A DNA stretch of 13,996 nt, taken from assembly GCA_028678965.1 (NCBI GenBank), contig JAJRCM010000067.1, forward strand, positions 1 to 13,996, written 5' to 3'. The position numbers were made by a program, and so were the translations under genes. Under the pieces are notes generated by a model that saw only the letters and a program-made list of their open reading frames with translations, did not search any database and was not told the origin of the DNA. The stretch is from Methanomicrobiales archaeon (lineage in GTDB: Archaea > Halobacteriota > Methanomicrobia > Methanomicrobiales > JACTUA01). Below, one piece after another: positions 1 to 6,734 of the stretch (positions within the stretch are counted from its first letter, which is position 1; each line of letters opens with the position of its first letter).

Positions 1-78
1 ATGATGTTTTTTTCTAAAAAATTTCAACGGCTGTATTATGACGTGTACCAACCCCAATCTGATGCTTATTTAAGATAA
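1..78 (+). other. Short open stretch at window edge, coding status uncertain
   Basis: The frame beginning at base 1 (two ATG codons in a row) stays open for 25 codons, rich in Phe, Lys and Tyr, and stops with TAA at 76-78. It may be a small ORF, the end of a gene that starts outside the window, or chance. No family is recognised. It overlaps the TATA-like element of the next gene, which argues mildly against it being a functional coding region. Confidence 0.12.
66..73 (+). promoter_or_regulatory. TATA-like element upstream of the OB-domain membrane protein
   Basis: The AT-rich block TTATTTAA resembles an archaeal TATA box. Its centre lies about 26 bases before position 96, the usual distance to a transcription start, so the mRNA could begin at or very near the ATG. 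A GGGGGG tract at 83-88 offers an alternative Shine-Dalgarno explanation. Assignment is from motif and spacing only. Confidence 0.35.
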
Positions 79-95
79 AGCAGGGGGGAATGTAC

Positions 96-467
96 ATGGT
101 GATACTAGAACATCAGGAGAGACTGGCGATTGCCTTACTGGGCATTACAGTCATTGTCATTGTTGCCGGCCACCTGGTCTTTGGTACAGTTGACCGTTGG
201 CACATGGCAACCCCGTTTACACCTGGGGCGCGCGATGGCGATCTGGTGGTGATTGAGGGGGCGATTGAACGGATTACCCATACGCAGGACGGCGGTCATC
301 TCATTCTCAACATCGGGGGGGTTACGGTATTCATTCCTCATCCTGCGGGAGAAGGACTTGTCTTATATCGTGGGGATAGGATCCGGGTGCTGGGGATTGC
401 TCAGACGTATCAAGGTGAACGGGAAGTGAAGGTATCTGCCCCTGAGGATATCGTACTGCTTGAATAA
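96..467 (+). CDS. Small membrane-anchored OB-fold-like protein, function unknown
   Basis: The protein is about 123 residues. A hydrophobic segment (roughly residues 10-28, rich in Ile, Val, Ala and Leu) near the N-terminus looks like a membrane anchor or uncleaved signal. The remaining 75 or so residues alternate beta-type segments (DLVVIEGAIERI, HLILNIGGVTVFIP, DRIRVLGIAQTYQG, EREVKVSAPEDIVLLE). This pattern fits a single OB-fold like the nucleic-acid-binding anticodon-type OB domains found in small archaeal proteins. The ATG at 96 is preferred over the ATG at 90 because the GGGGGG tract (83-88) sits 7 bases before 96 but only 1 base before 90; GTG at 99 is also possible. The gene appears to be transcribed alone and converges on ygiQ. 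The fold is inferred from pattern, and ligand and role are unknown. Confidence 0.75.
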   Translation: MVILEHQERLAIALLGITVIVIVAGHLVFGTVDRWHMATPFTPGARDGDLVVIEGAIERITHTQDGGHLILNIGGVTVFIPHPAGEGLVLYRGDRIRVLGIAQTYQGEREVKVSAPEDIVLLE

Positions 468-902
468 TAGGCCTTGTAACAATGTCAGCGCTTCGGTTTT
501 CAATGTTCGTTGTGAATTAAGGAGGGGTAACGTGCTCTTTTTCCCTCAACCTTCCGCTGTTATACGACTATAAAGGTAGCATATTTCCCATCACCAAAAT
601 GGTTCTCATGAAAAGTGCAATGAAATTCCTTTCAGGATGCAACTCATCTTGGATCGGGCAAGGGTAACGGGAGAGCAGAGGTTTTGAACCGATACCGGAA
701 TTTTTCAGCGCGGAGCGATGGGGGGTTCTCATCCCGTAACACGATAGGTAGTAACTGAGAAGAGGGATCCGTGGAATCAAAGTTCCCTTCAATCGTTAGA
801 GCGGCCATTAAGAGCTGGAGTTGCACCTTAACCCTCGAGACATGGATGAGATGAGAGTTACCAACGTTGCTTGGACCGATCCAGAGTTGCCACGTATGGT
901 GC
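468..902. other. Non-coding region between two convergent genes
   Basis: These 435 bases lie between the 3' ends of the OB-domain gene and ygiQ. No frame on either strand gives a recognisable protein, and no tRNA-like cloverleaf could be built. There is one mini-ORF with a strong ribosome-binding site (532-573) and a weak inverted repeat (ACGGGA near 668 with TCCCGT near 731). The length is large for a convergent gap in an archaeon, so a decayed gene or an unrecognised RNA is possible, but nothing here proves it. Confidence 0.4.
532..573 (+). CDS. Possible 13-codon mini-ORF with strong ribosome-binding site
   Basis: A GTG at 532 is preceded by AAGGAGGGG (519-527), a near-ideal Shine-Dalgarno sequence at good spacing. 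The frame encodes 13 residues (start VLFFPQPSAVIRL) and ends with TAA at 571-573. It resembles neither a leader peptide with regulatory codons nor a known family. It could be the intact start of a gene whose body was lost, a real microprotein, or chance. Confidence 0.2.
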   Translation: MLFFPQPSAVIRL

Positions 903-2723
903 TCATGAAGGCGATCTTCGCCGAATTAGGCACTGCCATGCATCGCCGATTAAATCCCGCCTTCCCGCCAGGATCAATCCCTCCTTTACAAGGAAATAGT
1001 TTCGCGGATCCCGGTAATGGAGCAGGGCTCGCTGTATCATCTTCTCCCTGCCCTTGGGAATGTGAACCGGTTCCATAGTAAATGGATTGAAACCGGTATG
1101 GTACATGGTGGTGGAGGCAGTCATGGGGGTGGGAGTGAAATCCTGCACCTGTTCGGTATAGAGGTGGTGGTCTCGCAGGTATTCGGCAAGCTCAATCATA
1201 TCATCAATGGTACATGTTGGATGACCGGACATGAAGTACGGGAGCAGGTACTGTTTCTTTCCCATAGTTTTTGTGATTGTATCGAACATCTTCCTGAATT
1301 CTTCGAAAGACTGTTTCCCAGGCTTGTTCATGCAAGAAGTTACCTTTTCAACGATGTGCTCGGGCGCAACCTTGAGGTGCCCAGAAATATGGTAGCGACA
1401 GAGCTCATCGAGCCAGGGAAGGGCATCGGTATCCACGAGATCATGCCGGATACCCGATCCAACAAAGACTTTTTTAACGCCCGGAATCTGGCGAATCCTT
1501 CTTAGGAGCTCCACTTCCTTTCGGAGAGCGCTCTTCAGGGAGTTGCATGACGTTGAACATTGCCGGTCACTGCAGGGATCCCCCTCTTCCCATCTCACAC
1601 ACTGCAGACCGAACATATTTGCGGTCGGTCCGCCGATATCCTGCACCACCCCTCTGAATTCCATCATCCGTGTGAATCCTTCCACCTCCCGTACGATGGA
1701 CGCAATAGACCTGTTCTGGATGATCCGGCCCTGATGATGCGTAAGGGCACAGAACGCGCAGCCCCCGAAACAACCCCTATGACTGACGACTGAAAATTTC
1801 ACCGGGGCGAGCGCGGGTATCTCAGAAGTATAGGAAGGATGCGCATTTCTTGTATAGGGCAATTCATAAATGTGATCCAGTTCTTCGGTGGTGAGTGGTT
1901 GTGCCGGTGGATTCTGGATGACCACGGTTTTGGGGTGTGTTTGTACTACTGGCCTCCCCCTGAAGGGATCCTGTTCCCGATAATGCATGGCAAATGCCTC
2001 AGCGTATGCCCTCCGGTCTTTGGCTACCGCTGAGTACCCGGGAATCTCACAGCAGTCAATAACTGGCCGGTTTTTACGCCATTCCCCCAGGTCCAGAGTC
2101 ACCATCGTTCCCGGAATATCCTGTATCGTGGTGATCGCTTCACCCTGGTCAAGGCGCCGTGCTATCTCGATAACCTGGGACTCACCCATACCGAACACCA
2201 GGAGATCAGCAGGAGCATCCGCAAGAATAGACTGTCTCACCCGATCTTCCCAGTAATCATAATGCGCGAAGCGGCGGAGGCTCGCCTCGATGCCACCGAT
2301 TACAATGGGTGTGTCACGGAACGTGGCATGGAGGCGCTGGGTATAGACAATTGTTGCCCGATCCGGTCGGCGCTGGATCCCCCCGGGTGAATAGACATCC
2401 CGCTTGCGGTGTTTTCCCTTTGCTGTATAGGCATTTACCATGGAGTCGACATTTCCAGCAGTAACTCCGAAGAATAACCGTGGTATCCCCAGTCGCGCGA
2501 AATCCTCATTCGTGGTCCAGGTAGGCTGGGAAATCACCCCTACCCGATATCCCTCATCCTGCAGCACTCTTCCAATGACTGCAGTACAGAAGAGGGGGTG
2601 ATCGACATATGCATCCCCCGACACAAGGATAATATCGAACTCCTTGATGCCCTGCTGCGCTGCTTCGTCCATCGACATCGGAAGAAAGGAATCCGTGATG
2701 CGGGAATGTCGTTTCCTGCCCAT
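903..2723 (-). CDS. ygiQ: YgiQ family radical SAM protein (UPF0313)
   Basis: The protein is 606 residues. The N-terminal part (about residues 28-250) carries the typical YgiQ sequence, including FDIILVSGDAYVDHP, a GVTAGNVDSMVNAYTA block and VIGGIEASLRR. The radical SAM core follows with the iron-sulfur motif CxxxCxxC (Cys318, Cys322, Cys325 in RGCFGGCAFCALTHHQGR). This should bind a [4Fe-4S] cluster and cleave S-adenosylmethionine, and later blocks match the same family (DIGGPTANMFGLQC, HLKVAPEHI, QDFTPTPMT). The E. coli YgiQ is longer at its C-terminus, and archaeal members of about 600 residues are usual. The ATG at 2721-2723 is preceded on the minus strand by AAAGGAG at about 5-base spacing. 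The gene stands alone, convergent with the upstream gene and divergent from lemA. The substrate is unknown; family assignment is strong. Confidence 0.95.
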   Translation of the reverse strand: MGRKRHSRITDSFLPMSMDEAAQQGIKEFDIILVSGDAYVDHPLFCTAVIGRVLQDEGYRVGVISQPTWTTNEDFARLGIPRLFFGVTAGNVDSMVNAYTAKGKHRKRDVYSPGGIQRRPDRATIVYTQRLHATFRDTPIVIGGIEASLRRFAHYDYWEDRVRQSILADAPADLLVFGMGESQVIEIARRLDQGEAITTIQDIPGTMVTLDLGEWRKNRPVIDCCEIPGYSAVAKDRRAYAEAFAMHYREQDPFRGRPVVQTHPKTVVIQNPPAQPLTTEELDHIYELPYTRNAHPSYTSEIPALAPVKFSVVSHRGCFGGCAFCALTHHQGRIIQNRSIASIVREVEGFTRMMEFRGVVQDIGGPTANMFGLQCVRWEEGDPCSDRQCSTSCNSLKSALRKEVELLRRIRQIPGVKKVFVGSGIRHDLVDTDALPWLDELCRYHISGHLKVAPEHIVEKVTSCMNKPGKQSFEEFRKMFDTITKTMGKKQYLLPYFMSGHPTCTIDDMIELAEYLRDHHLYTEQVQDFTPTPMTASTTMYHTGFNPFTMEPVHIPKGREKMIQRALLHYRDPRNYFLVKEGLILAGRRDLIGDAWQCLIRRRSPS

Positions 2724-3140
2724 TCTGCTCCTTTCCCACTTCCATTCACAGGAAGATGAAGGTATGTATCAGCACGATCATCGATTCTCTCCATCCCTCC
2801 TGGAAGATACGGTATCGAGAGATTGTACCGGGGAATGCAGGAGGGTTCCAGTTCGCCCCACGTCAAGGGGAGGGTAATCACGTTTCATGTGACTTCCTTC
2901 ACCAATCCCTGGTGAACGGAGGATACCCTACCATCGGAGAGGGGGGGGGCCGTCTCATACCATATATCCTGAATCATTTTTAATTCAGCAAGAGACGAAC
3001 GGGGATCCCCTCACGAACTGGTAGTAGTGAGGCTGTTCCGTTCTGATACGCCCGTTTTTCGGGGGCTCGGGATCGCATTTGAACCATTATGTCCACTGAT
3101 GATTTATCGCTTGGATCTTATCATGGATGGATAGTCACAG

Positions 3141-3152
3141 GTAACAAGTTAC
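3141..3152. promoter_or_regulatory. Near-palindrome GTAACaaGTTAC upstream of lemA
   Basis: GTAAC and GTTAC form a perfect 5-base inverted repeat with a 2-base centre, about 40 bases before the lemA start. The size and position would suit an operator for a dimeric regulator near the promoter. No regulator in this window is known to bind it, so this is a candidate site only. Confidence 0.25.
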
Positions 3153-3167
3153 TTATCTGAAGAATGA

Positions 3168-3184
3168 TCACCACTCAATGGTGA
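3168..3184 (+). promoter_or_regulatory. Hairpin covering the lemA ribosome-binding site
   Basis: TCACCA (3168-3173) can pair with TGGTGA (3179-3184) around a 5-base loop. The second arm contains GGTGA (3180-3184), the likely Shine-Dalgarno sequence 7 bases before the GTG start at 3192. In mRNA the hairpin would hide the ribosome-binding site, so lemA translation may be weak or conditional. Confidence 0.35.
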
Positions 3185-3191
3185 CCATACT

Positions 3192-3761
3192 GTGGATTTC
3201 ATTGCTATCATCACCGCAATAGTCATCCTTGTAATTATTGTCGGTATCATCCTGTTCTTTATTGGCGTGTATAACCGGTTTTTCAGCCTGAAAAACGCGG
3301 CCGAATCAACCCTTGGCCAGATTAAAGTGGCAATGAAGAAACGCCTTGATATGATTGAACAGCTGCTCGGTGCGGTGAAGAGCTATGCAAAATTCGAGCG
3401 TGAGACGTTGGAGAAGATCACCGGGCTGCGAGCGAGCGTTCTCTCAGCAGGATCAGGAGCCAGTGAGATTAACCGGGTGGAGAGGGAGTCGCGGGCTCTT
3501 CTCGGCAACCTATTTGCTGTGGCAGAAGCCTACCCCGACCTGAAAACCTCAGAGACCGTTAAGAACCTGATGGATTCCATCCAGGGAGTTGAAGGGGAGA
3601 TCGCACGGCAGCGATATACCTATAACAATATCTGCCAGCAGTTCAATACCATGCTGGATACCATCCCCTCGAATATTATCGGCCGTCTCATAGGTCTCGT
3701 TAAGCTCCTGTATCTGGAGTTCGAAGAGCAGATCCAGCGGGCACCAAAGATCGAGTTCTAA
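3192..3761 (+). CDS. lemA: LemA family membrane protein
   Basis: The protein is 189 residues, the usual LemA length. One transmembrane segment lies near the N-terminus (about residues 4-26). It is followed by the LemA signature: [19 protein letters not shown], then [22 protein letters not shown], then [12 protein letters not shown]. The rest is predicted helical ([28 protein letters not shown]), as in the long four-helix LemA fold. The start is GTG at 3192 with GGTGA at 3180-3184; no in-frame start lies just upstream. The gene sits 10 bases before the DUF2207 gene and almost certainly shares its mRNA. LemA plus DUF2207 or TPM-like partners is a recurring pair in bacteria and archaea, but the molecular role remains unclear. 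The family call is firm. Confidence 0.93.
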   Translation: MDFIAIITAIVILVIIVGIILFFIGVYNRFFSLKNAAESTLGQIKVAMKKRLDMIEQLLGAVKSYAKFERETLEKITGLRASVLSAGSGASEINRVERESRALLGNLFAVAEAYPDLKTSETVKNLMDSIQGVEGEIARQRYTYNNICQQFNTMLDTIPSNIIGRLIGLVKLLYLEFEEQIQRAPKIEF

Positions 3762-3771
3762 GGGCGATGCC

Positions 3772-5583
3772 GTGAGTGAGACCAGCCAGCTGGCCATTCT
3801 TTTCACCCTTACCCTGGTACTAGGGATTGCGGGGATATCCTTACTGGCGATTATGCCGACCCTCACTGAGGGGGATGTGGTGTGGGACAGTTATGAGGCG
3901 GTATTCCATAGCAATGGGTCATTTGAGGAACGAATCCTTACCGAAATAAAAAGCGGAGGATCCTACCGAATGATTTTCCGCTATTGGGATGATCCGCTCT
4001 CCTTTAATCCCCTTTCCACTCCGTATGTTCAATTTGTCGATGCTGATGGGCCTGCAGGGACCTACACCTATGTGAAGGATTACCGTGGGGAGGTTCGCGT
4101 GGTATCAGTAGCGGGTGCAGCGGTTCTCCCCCAGATTGCACAGCTGGCCTACGCGAATGAAGTGGGGGCATATAATCCTGCGTACTATGCCAGTGGCACC
4201 TATGCTCTTTCAGGAGAGTATATACTCCACCCCCCGGTGCAATATGATGATGATGCGAGTCATCTGAACCTGAAATTACTCCGAGGTGATCACCCTCGGA
4301 TCAGAGAAGTAACCATTCGCCTTCCCGCGGCCTATATCCTCAACGTATACCCAAGACCCCCCTCCCTTTCAGTAGAGCGAAACGGTGAATGGGTCATCCT
4401 CAGCGGGGATCTTCCGCGAGACGCACTCCTCGAAGTGGAGACACTCCTTTCTCCAGAGTATGCCGGGGTGACCAGTGGGTTTCCGGTAAAAGAGGTGGGA
4501 GTCAGGAGTATGACAGAGTCTGCCCAACGCGCCTATATCATCCCATACCAGCTGGCCTCAATCCTCGAGAGTGCAGGGAAGGTGCTGGTCATTCTCATGC
4601 CGTTTCTTCTTCTATTCGTATATCAGCGGTATGGGAGGGAGCGATCCTTTACGGTCCCTGAATTCCTGAGTGTCACGCCGTCCACCCGACTTCGCCCATG
4701 GCAGGTGAACCTGCTCTTCAAGAAAGATGCCCTTGATTTTGATGAAGACGGGTTCTATGCTACCCTTCTTGACCTCCATCGGAAAAAGAAAATAACCATG
4801 ACCGAGAAGGAGGGTGGGAAGGGATACACTATCCACATCCATGAGAAGGTGAGCGAGGATCCCTACGAGCAAAGGGTCATCAACGCCCTCCGTAATATGG
4901 GACAGTACGAGGTGGTGGATACTGACGCCCTCAATGACCTCGCAACACGGGCAGCTAAAAACCTCCTTGAGGAGCGGGAGCTTATCGGGTACCAGCGCAC
5001 GCTTGTTGGGCTCACCCATCAGGTGGACCGCCAGATAGCGTATGACTATATTGTTGACGGACGAACAGTGCTCATTCCCCTCCTCATTCTTGCGGCCATC
5101 CCCTGCGCAATCTCCGTCCTTTTATTCGCCATTACTCCCATCTCCTCAATCCTTGCTCCTTCAGCAGCCGTCCTGTTCCTCATTTCTGCCATCCAGGTCG
5201 GAATTGCTGCCCTCTTTCCTTCAACTCTCTTCGGACACTGGAAGAATGATCACTTCAGGGAGAAACTGGAGTGGGATGCCTTCCGTCATTTCCTCACCAA
5301 TCTCGCCCTGATCCAGCAATACACTCCACAAGACCTCTCCATGTGGGGAGAATGGCTGGTATTCGGCACGGCGCTGGGCGTGGGAGATAAGGTTGAGGAG
5401 GCTATGCAGGAACTCAAAGTCGATGCGCCTGCTGCTGGCGTACCACTTCATCCTCGGTTTGCGTTCCTCCCCATCATCGGCTTCCACCCGCCCAGCCAGG
5501 GTGGTAGCGGTGGCGGCTTCGGGGGTGGCGGAGGATTTGGCGGCGGTGGTGGGTTTGGTGGCGGTGGTGGTGGTGCTCGCTGA
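3772..5583 (+). CDS. DUF2207 domain membrane protein with glycine-rich tail
   Basis: The protein is 603 residues. TM1 lies at about 7-29, followed by an outside beta-rich domain (about 30-265) and TM2 (about 268-288). A soluble charged stretch comes next (about 290-430, including DFDEDGFYATLLDLHRKKKI), then TM3 and TM4 (about 432-453 and 458-485). The conserved C-terminal DUF2207 part includes EWDAFRHFLTNLALIQQY and EWLVFGTALGVGDKVEEAM. The tail (about 577-603) is almost all Gly with spaced Phe, a hallmark of this family in bacteria and archaea. The GTG start at 3772 lies 10 bases after lemA, with a weak ribosome-binding site, so it may depend on lemA translation. The pairing suggests that LemA and DUF2207 proteins form a membrane complex. 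Function is unknown, and topology is read from hydrophobicity only. Confidence 0.9.
   Translation: MSETSQLAILFTLTLVLGIAGISLLAIMPTLTEGDVVWDSYEAVFHSNGSFEERILTEIKSGGSYRMIFRYWDDPLSFNPLSTPYVQFVDADGPAGTYTYVKDYRGEVRVVSVAGAAVLPQIAQLAYANEVGAYNPAYYASGTYALSGEYILHPPVQYDDDASHLNLKLLRGDHPRIREVTIRLPAAYILNVYPRPPSLSVERNGEWVILSGDLPRDALLEVETLLSPEYAGVTSGFPVKEVGVRSMTESAQRAYIIPYQLASILESAGKVLVILMPFLLLFVYQRYGRERSFTVPEFLSVTPSTRLRPWQVNLLFKKDALDFDEDGFYATLLDLHRKKKITMTEKEGGKGYTIHIHEKVSEDPYEQRVINALRNMGQYEVVDTDALNDLATRAAKNLLEERELIGYQRTLVGLTHQVDRQIAYDYIVDGRTVLIPLLILAAIPCAISVLLFAITPISSILAPSAAVLFLISAIQVGIAALFPSTLFGHWKNDHFREKLEWDAFRHFLTNLALIQQYTPQDLSMWGEWLVFGTALGVGDKVEEAMQELKVDAPAAGVPLHPRFAFLPIIGFHPPSQGGSGGGFGGGGGFGGGGGFGGGGGGAR
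5501..5574 (+). repeat. Glycine-codon tandem repeat (Phe-Gly5 units)
   Basis: The 3' end of the DUF2207 gene is built of GGT/GGC codons interrupted by TTC/TTT at regular steps, giving repeated F-GGGGG units (about 18 bases per unit). The repeat may change length by slippage. The glycine tail itself is a normal family feature. Confidence 0.8.
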
Positions 5584-5637
5584 TTTCAGGCGAGCACAAT
5601 AACTATCTTCTCAGACGGTGTACGCTCATGGCGAATC

Positions 5638-6024
5638 ATGGGTAATCTCACCGTCGCGGTCATTGGGTCACCTGGCTAGGCTGGAAACCTGGGAAAGAAA
5701 GGAACGACCTCCGATATTACATTCTATAATCTGAAGAGGGGTGACCACACGGTGACCTTTCTTGAGCCAGCCAGATATCCCGAACGTCTCTCCTCCCTTT
5801 TTTATTCTGTGTCCCTGGCGACTATGGCGCTGGTGGTGGTGGATGATCTCTCCCCCGCATTCGGGGAATGCGTGATCATGCTCCATACGGCAGGTATCAA
5901 GGAAGGATACCTCGTCACACGGAATTATATCATTCTCCCTACACCGGACAACTTGACGGTGGATGGTGGTATACCGATGAATCAGGTGGAGGGTAAAGAG
6001 GTTCGGAGGAGGGCAAGGAGCTGA
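5638..6024 (+). pseudogene. Truncated EF-Tu-like GTPase remnant with in-frame amber codon
   Basis: Reading from ATG 5638 gives MGNLTVAVIGSPG, then TAG at 5677-5679, then an uninterrupted 114 codons to TGA at 6022-6024. The second part contains AGNLGKKGTTSDITFYNLKR, TVTFLEPARYPERLSSLFYS, ALVVVDDLSPAFGE and an MLHTAGIKEGYLVTRNYI block. I recognise this as the N-terminal domain of the EF-Tu/SelB-like GTPase family (EF-Tu domain 2 proteins, usually 300 or more residues) found in methanogens. All of the later beta-barrel domains are missing, and the frame ends 43 bases inside the 3' end of the opposing deoxyribosyltransferase gene. One amber codon plus loss of most of the gene points to a pseudogene. 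A GTG at 5752 could restart a 90-residue piece, and stop-codon readthrough is a less likely alternative. The family call is from memory of similar proteins. Confidence 0.65.
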
Positions 6025-6401
6025 TCAGTACCCGTTACTAGTTCTGCAGACTGGGCGAGCATCAGGTTCACCCGTGCTCCAGTCCCCGCCATCCGTACGT
6101 CGGTGCGCAATGCGATGACCCTGATCCCGTATGCTGTGGCATATCCCATCTCCCACGCCGTACCAGAGTCAGTATCCGGACCGTCACAAACTGCCACCAC
6201 CACATCAGCACTCTGAAGGGCTTTGAGGTGAGCGGTAAAGAGGAGAGCACTTTCCTCGGATCCGCGCTGGGTACACCCTTCCCCCTGTTCCTGGGGGAGA
6301 TATACTTCATGACCGTCCGAGTGGAGGAGATCCCTCAGATGACAGTTAAATATCCGCTCTGCTTCGGTGAAGAGGGGAGCGGCGAGGTAGATGCGTATCA
6401 C
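5982..6401 (-). CDS. Nucleoside 2-deoxyribosyltransferase family protein
   Basis: The protein is 139 residues, close to the usual 140-160 for this family. It starts IRIYLAAPLFTEAERIFN, the Rossmann-like opening with the conserved Tyr and the LAAPLF loop. It continues with LHSDGHEVYLPQEQ, then ALQSADVVVAVCDGPDTDSG followed by TAWEMGYATAYG, where Glu of the AWEMG motif is the expected nucleophile and Asp of CDGPDTDSG a substrate contact. RVIALRTDVR and an Asn-Leu-Met-Leu stretch follow. Members cleave or exchange the N-glycosidic bond of deoxynucleosides or nucleotides; the true substrate here is open. GTG at 6399-6401 is chosen because family members begin at MKIYLA; an in-frame GTG at 6420-6422 is an alternative. 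The frame stays open far upstream, but that part is antisense to tsr3 and not coding. Its 3' end overlaps the GTPase remnant. Confidence 0.85.
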   Translation of the reverse strand: MIRIYLAAPLFTEAERIFNCHLRDLLHSDGHEVYLPQEQGEGCTQRGSEESALLFTAHLKALQSADVVVAVCDGPDTDSGTAWEMGYATAYGIRVIALRTDVRMAGTGARVNLMLAQSAELVTGTDQLLALLRTSLPST

Positions 6402-6546
6402 CTGTCGGGTAGCGGAAGACACCTTTTGAAGGACTGGATGTTCCTTCCGTGAAGAGGGCAGAGAGTTACCACCGTGACGCTCACCACCCTGAGTAAGGGA
6501 TTGATGAGACGAGGAATCTCGGCCTTCCCTTTGCAGAGGGATGGAT

Positions 6547-6612
6547 ATGTCTTCATCAGTGGAACCCGACGCGCTGCAGGAGATTATTGCGTGGATTTGG
6601 AGTGGCTGGTGA
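6547..6612 (+). CDS. Possible 21-residue microprotein
   Basis: ATG 6547 has GAGGG (6536-6540) at 6-base spacing and opens a 21-codon frame ending TGA at 6610-6612; an in-frame ATG at 6541 would add two residues. The N-half is acidic and polar (MSSSVEPDALQE). The C-half, IIAWIWSGW, is strongly hydrophobic and Trp-rich, as in small membrane-associating peptides. No homologue is known to me; it may be chance. Confidence 0.18.
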   Translation: MSSSVEPDALQEIIAWIWSGW

Positions 6613-6703
6613 CATGCACCGATATATCTATACAGATAGGGGGGACGGGGTATCGGATGTGGACTTCCATCCGATAACAATCGTGGACAGTTAGGTAGGT
6701 ACA

Positions 6704-6710
6704 TTATAAT
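6704..6710 (+). promoter_or_regulatory. TATA-like element of tsr3
   Basis: TTATAAT lies with its centre about 28 bases before the tsr3 ATG (6735). That ATG lacks an upstream Shine-Dalgarno sequence, so this spacing suggests a leaderless or nearly leaderless transcript. Confidence 0.45.
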
Positions 6711-6734
6711 CCTGTACTGCGTCATTGACCATAG

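Larger units (their letters stand above)
2724..3191. other. Divergent intergenic region between ygiQ and lemA
   Basis: These 468 bases hold the leader of ygiQ (minus) and of lemA (plus). I see no convincing gene. Visible elements are a run of nine G (2941-2949), a weak hairpin CTGAAT/ATTCAG (2969-2988), the palindrome GGGGATCCCC (3001-3010) and a short CCCG-T5-CGGG hairpin (3051-3063). Two further elements close to lemA are listed separately. Overlapping short frames in this region do not resemble proteins. Confidence 0.45.
6402..6734. other. Divergent intergenic region between deoxyribosyltransferase and tsr3
   Basis: The region is 333 bases. It contains the tsr3 promoter at its right end and a short plus-strand ORF (6547-6612), both listed separately. 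A second AT-rich block, ATATATCTATA (about 6622-6632), could be another TATA-type element. No RNA gene or longer coding region could be recognised. Confidence 0.4.

Noticed and set aside
660..745. Possible structured RNA or tRNA around GGTTCAAAACC (minus strand) with ACGGGA/TCCCGT arms
   Set aside because: Only a six-base stem with a long loop forms; no cloverleaf and no C/D box pair in suitable order.
1017..1505. 162-codon plus-strand frame inside ygiQ
   Set aside because: It is antisense to a well-supported radical SAM gene and its translation has no recognisable domain.
3060..3100. tRNA T-loop-like string (GGTTCAAAT on the minus strand)
   Set aside because: The flanking bases do not form the five-base T stem, and no acceptor or anticodon arms could be built.
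5677..5679. Amber codon read as pyrrolysine
   Set aside because: The protein family is not a methylamine methyltransferase, no pyrrolysine genes are visible here, and the gene is also truncated, so a pseudogene is simpler.
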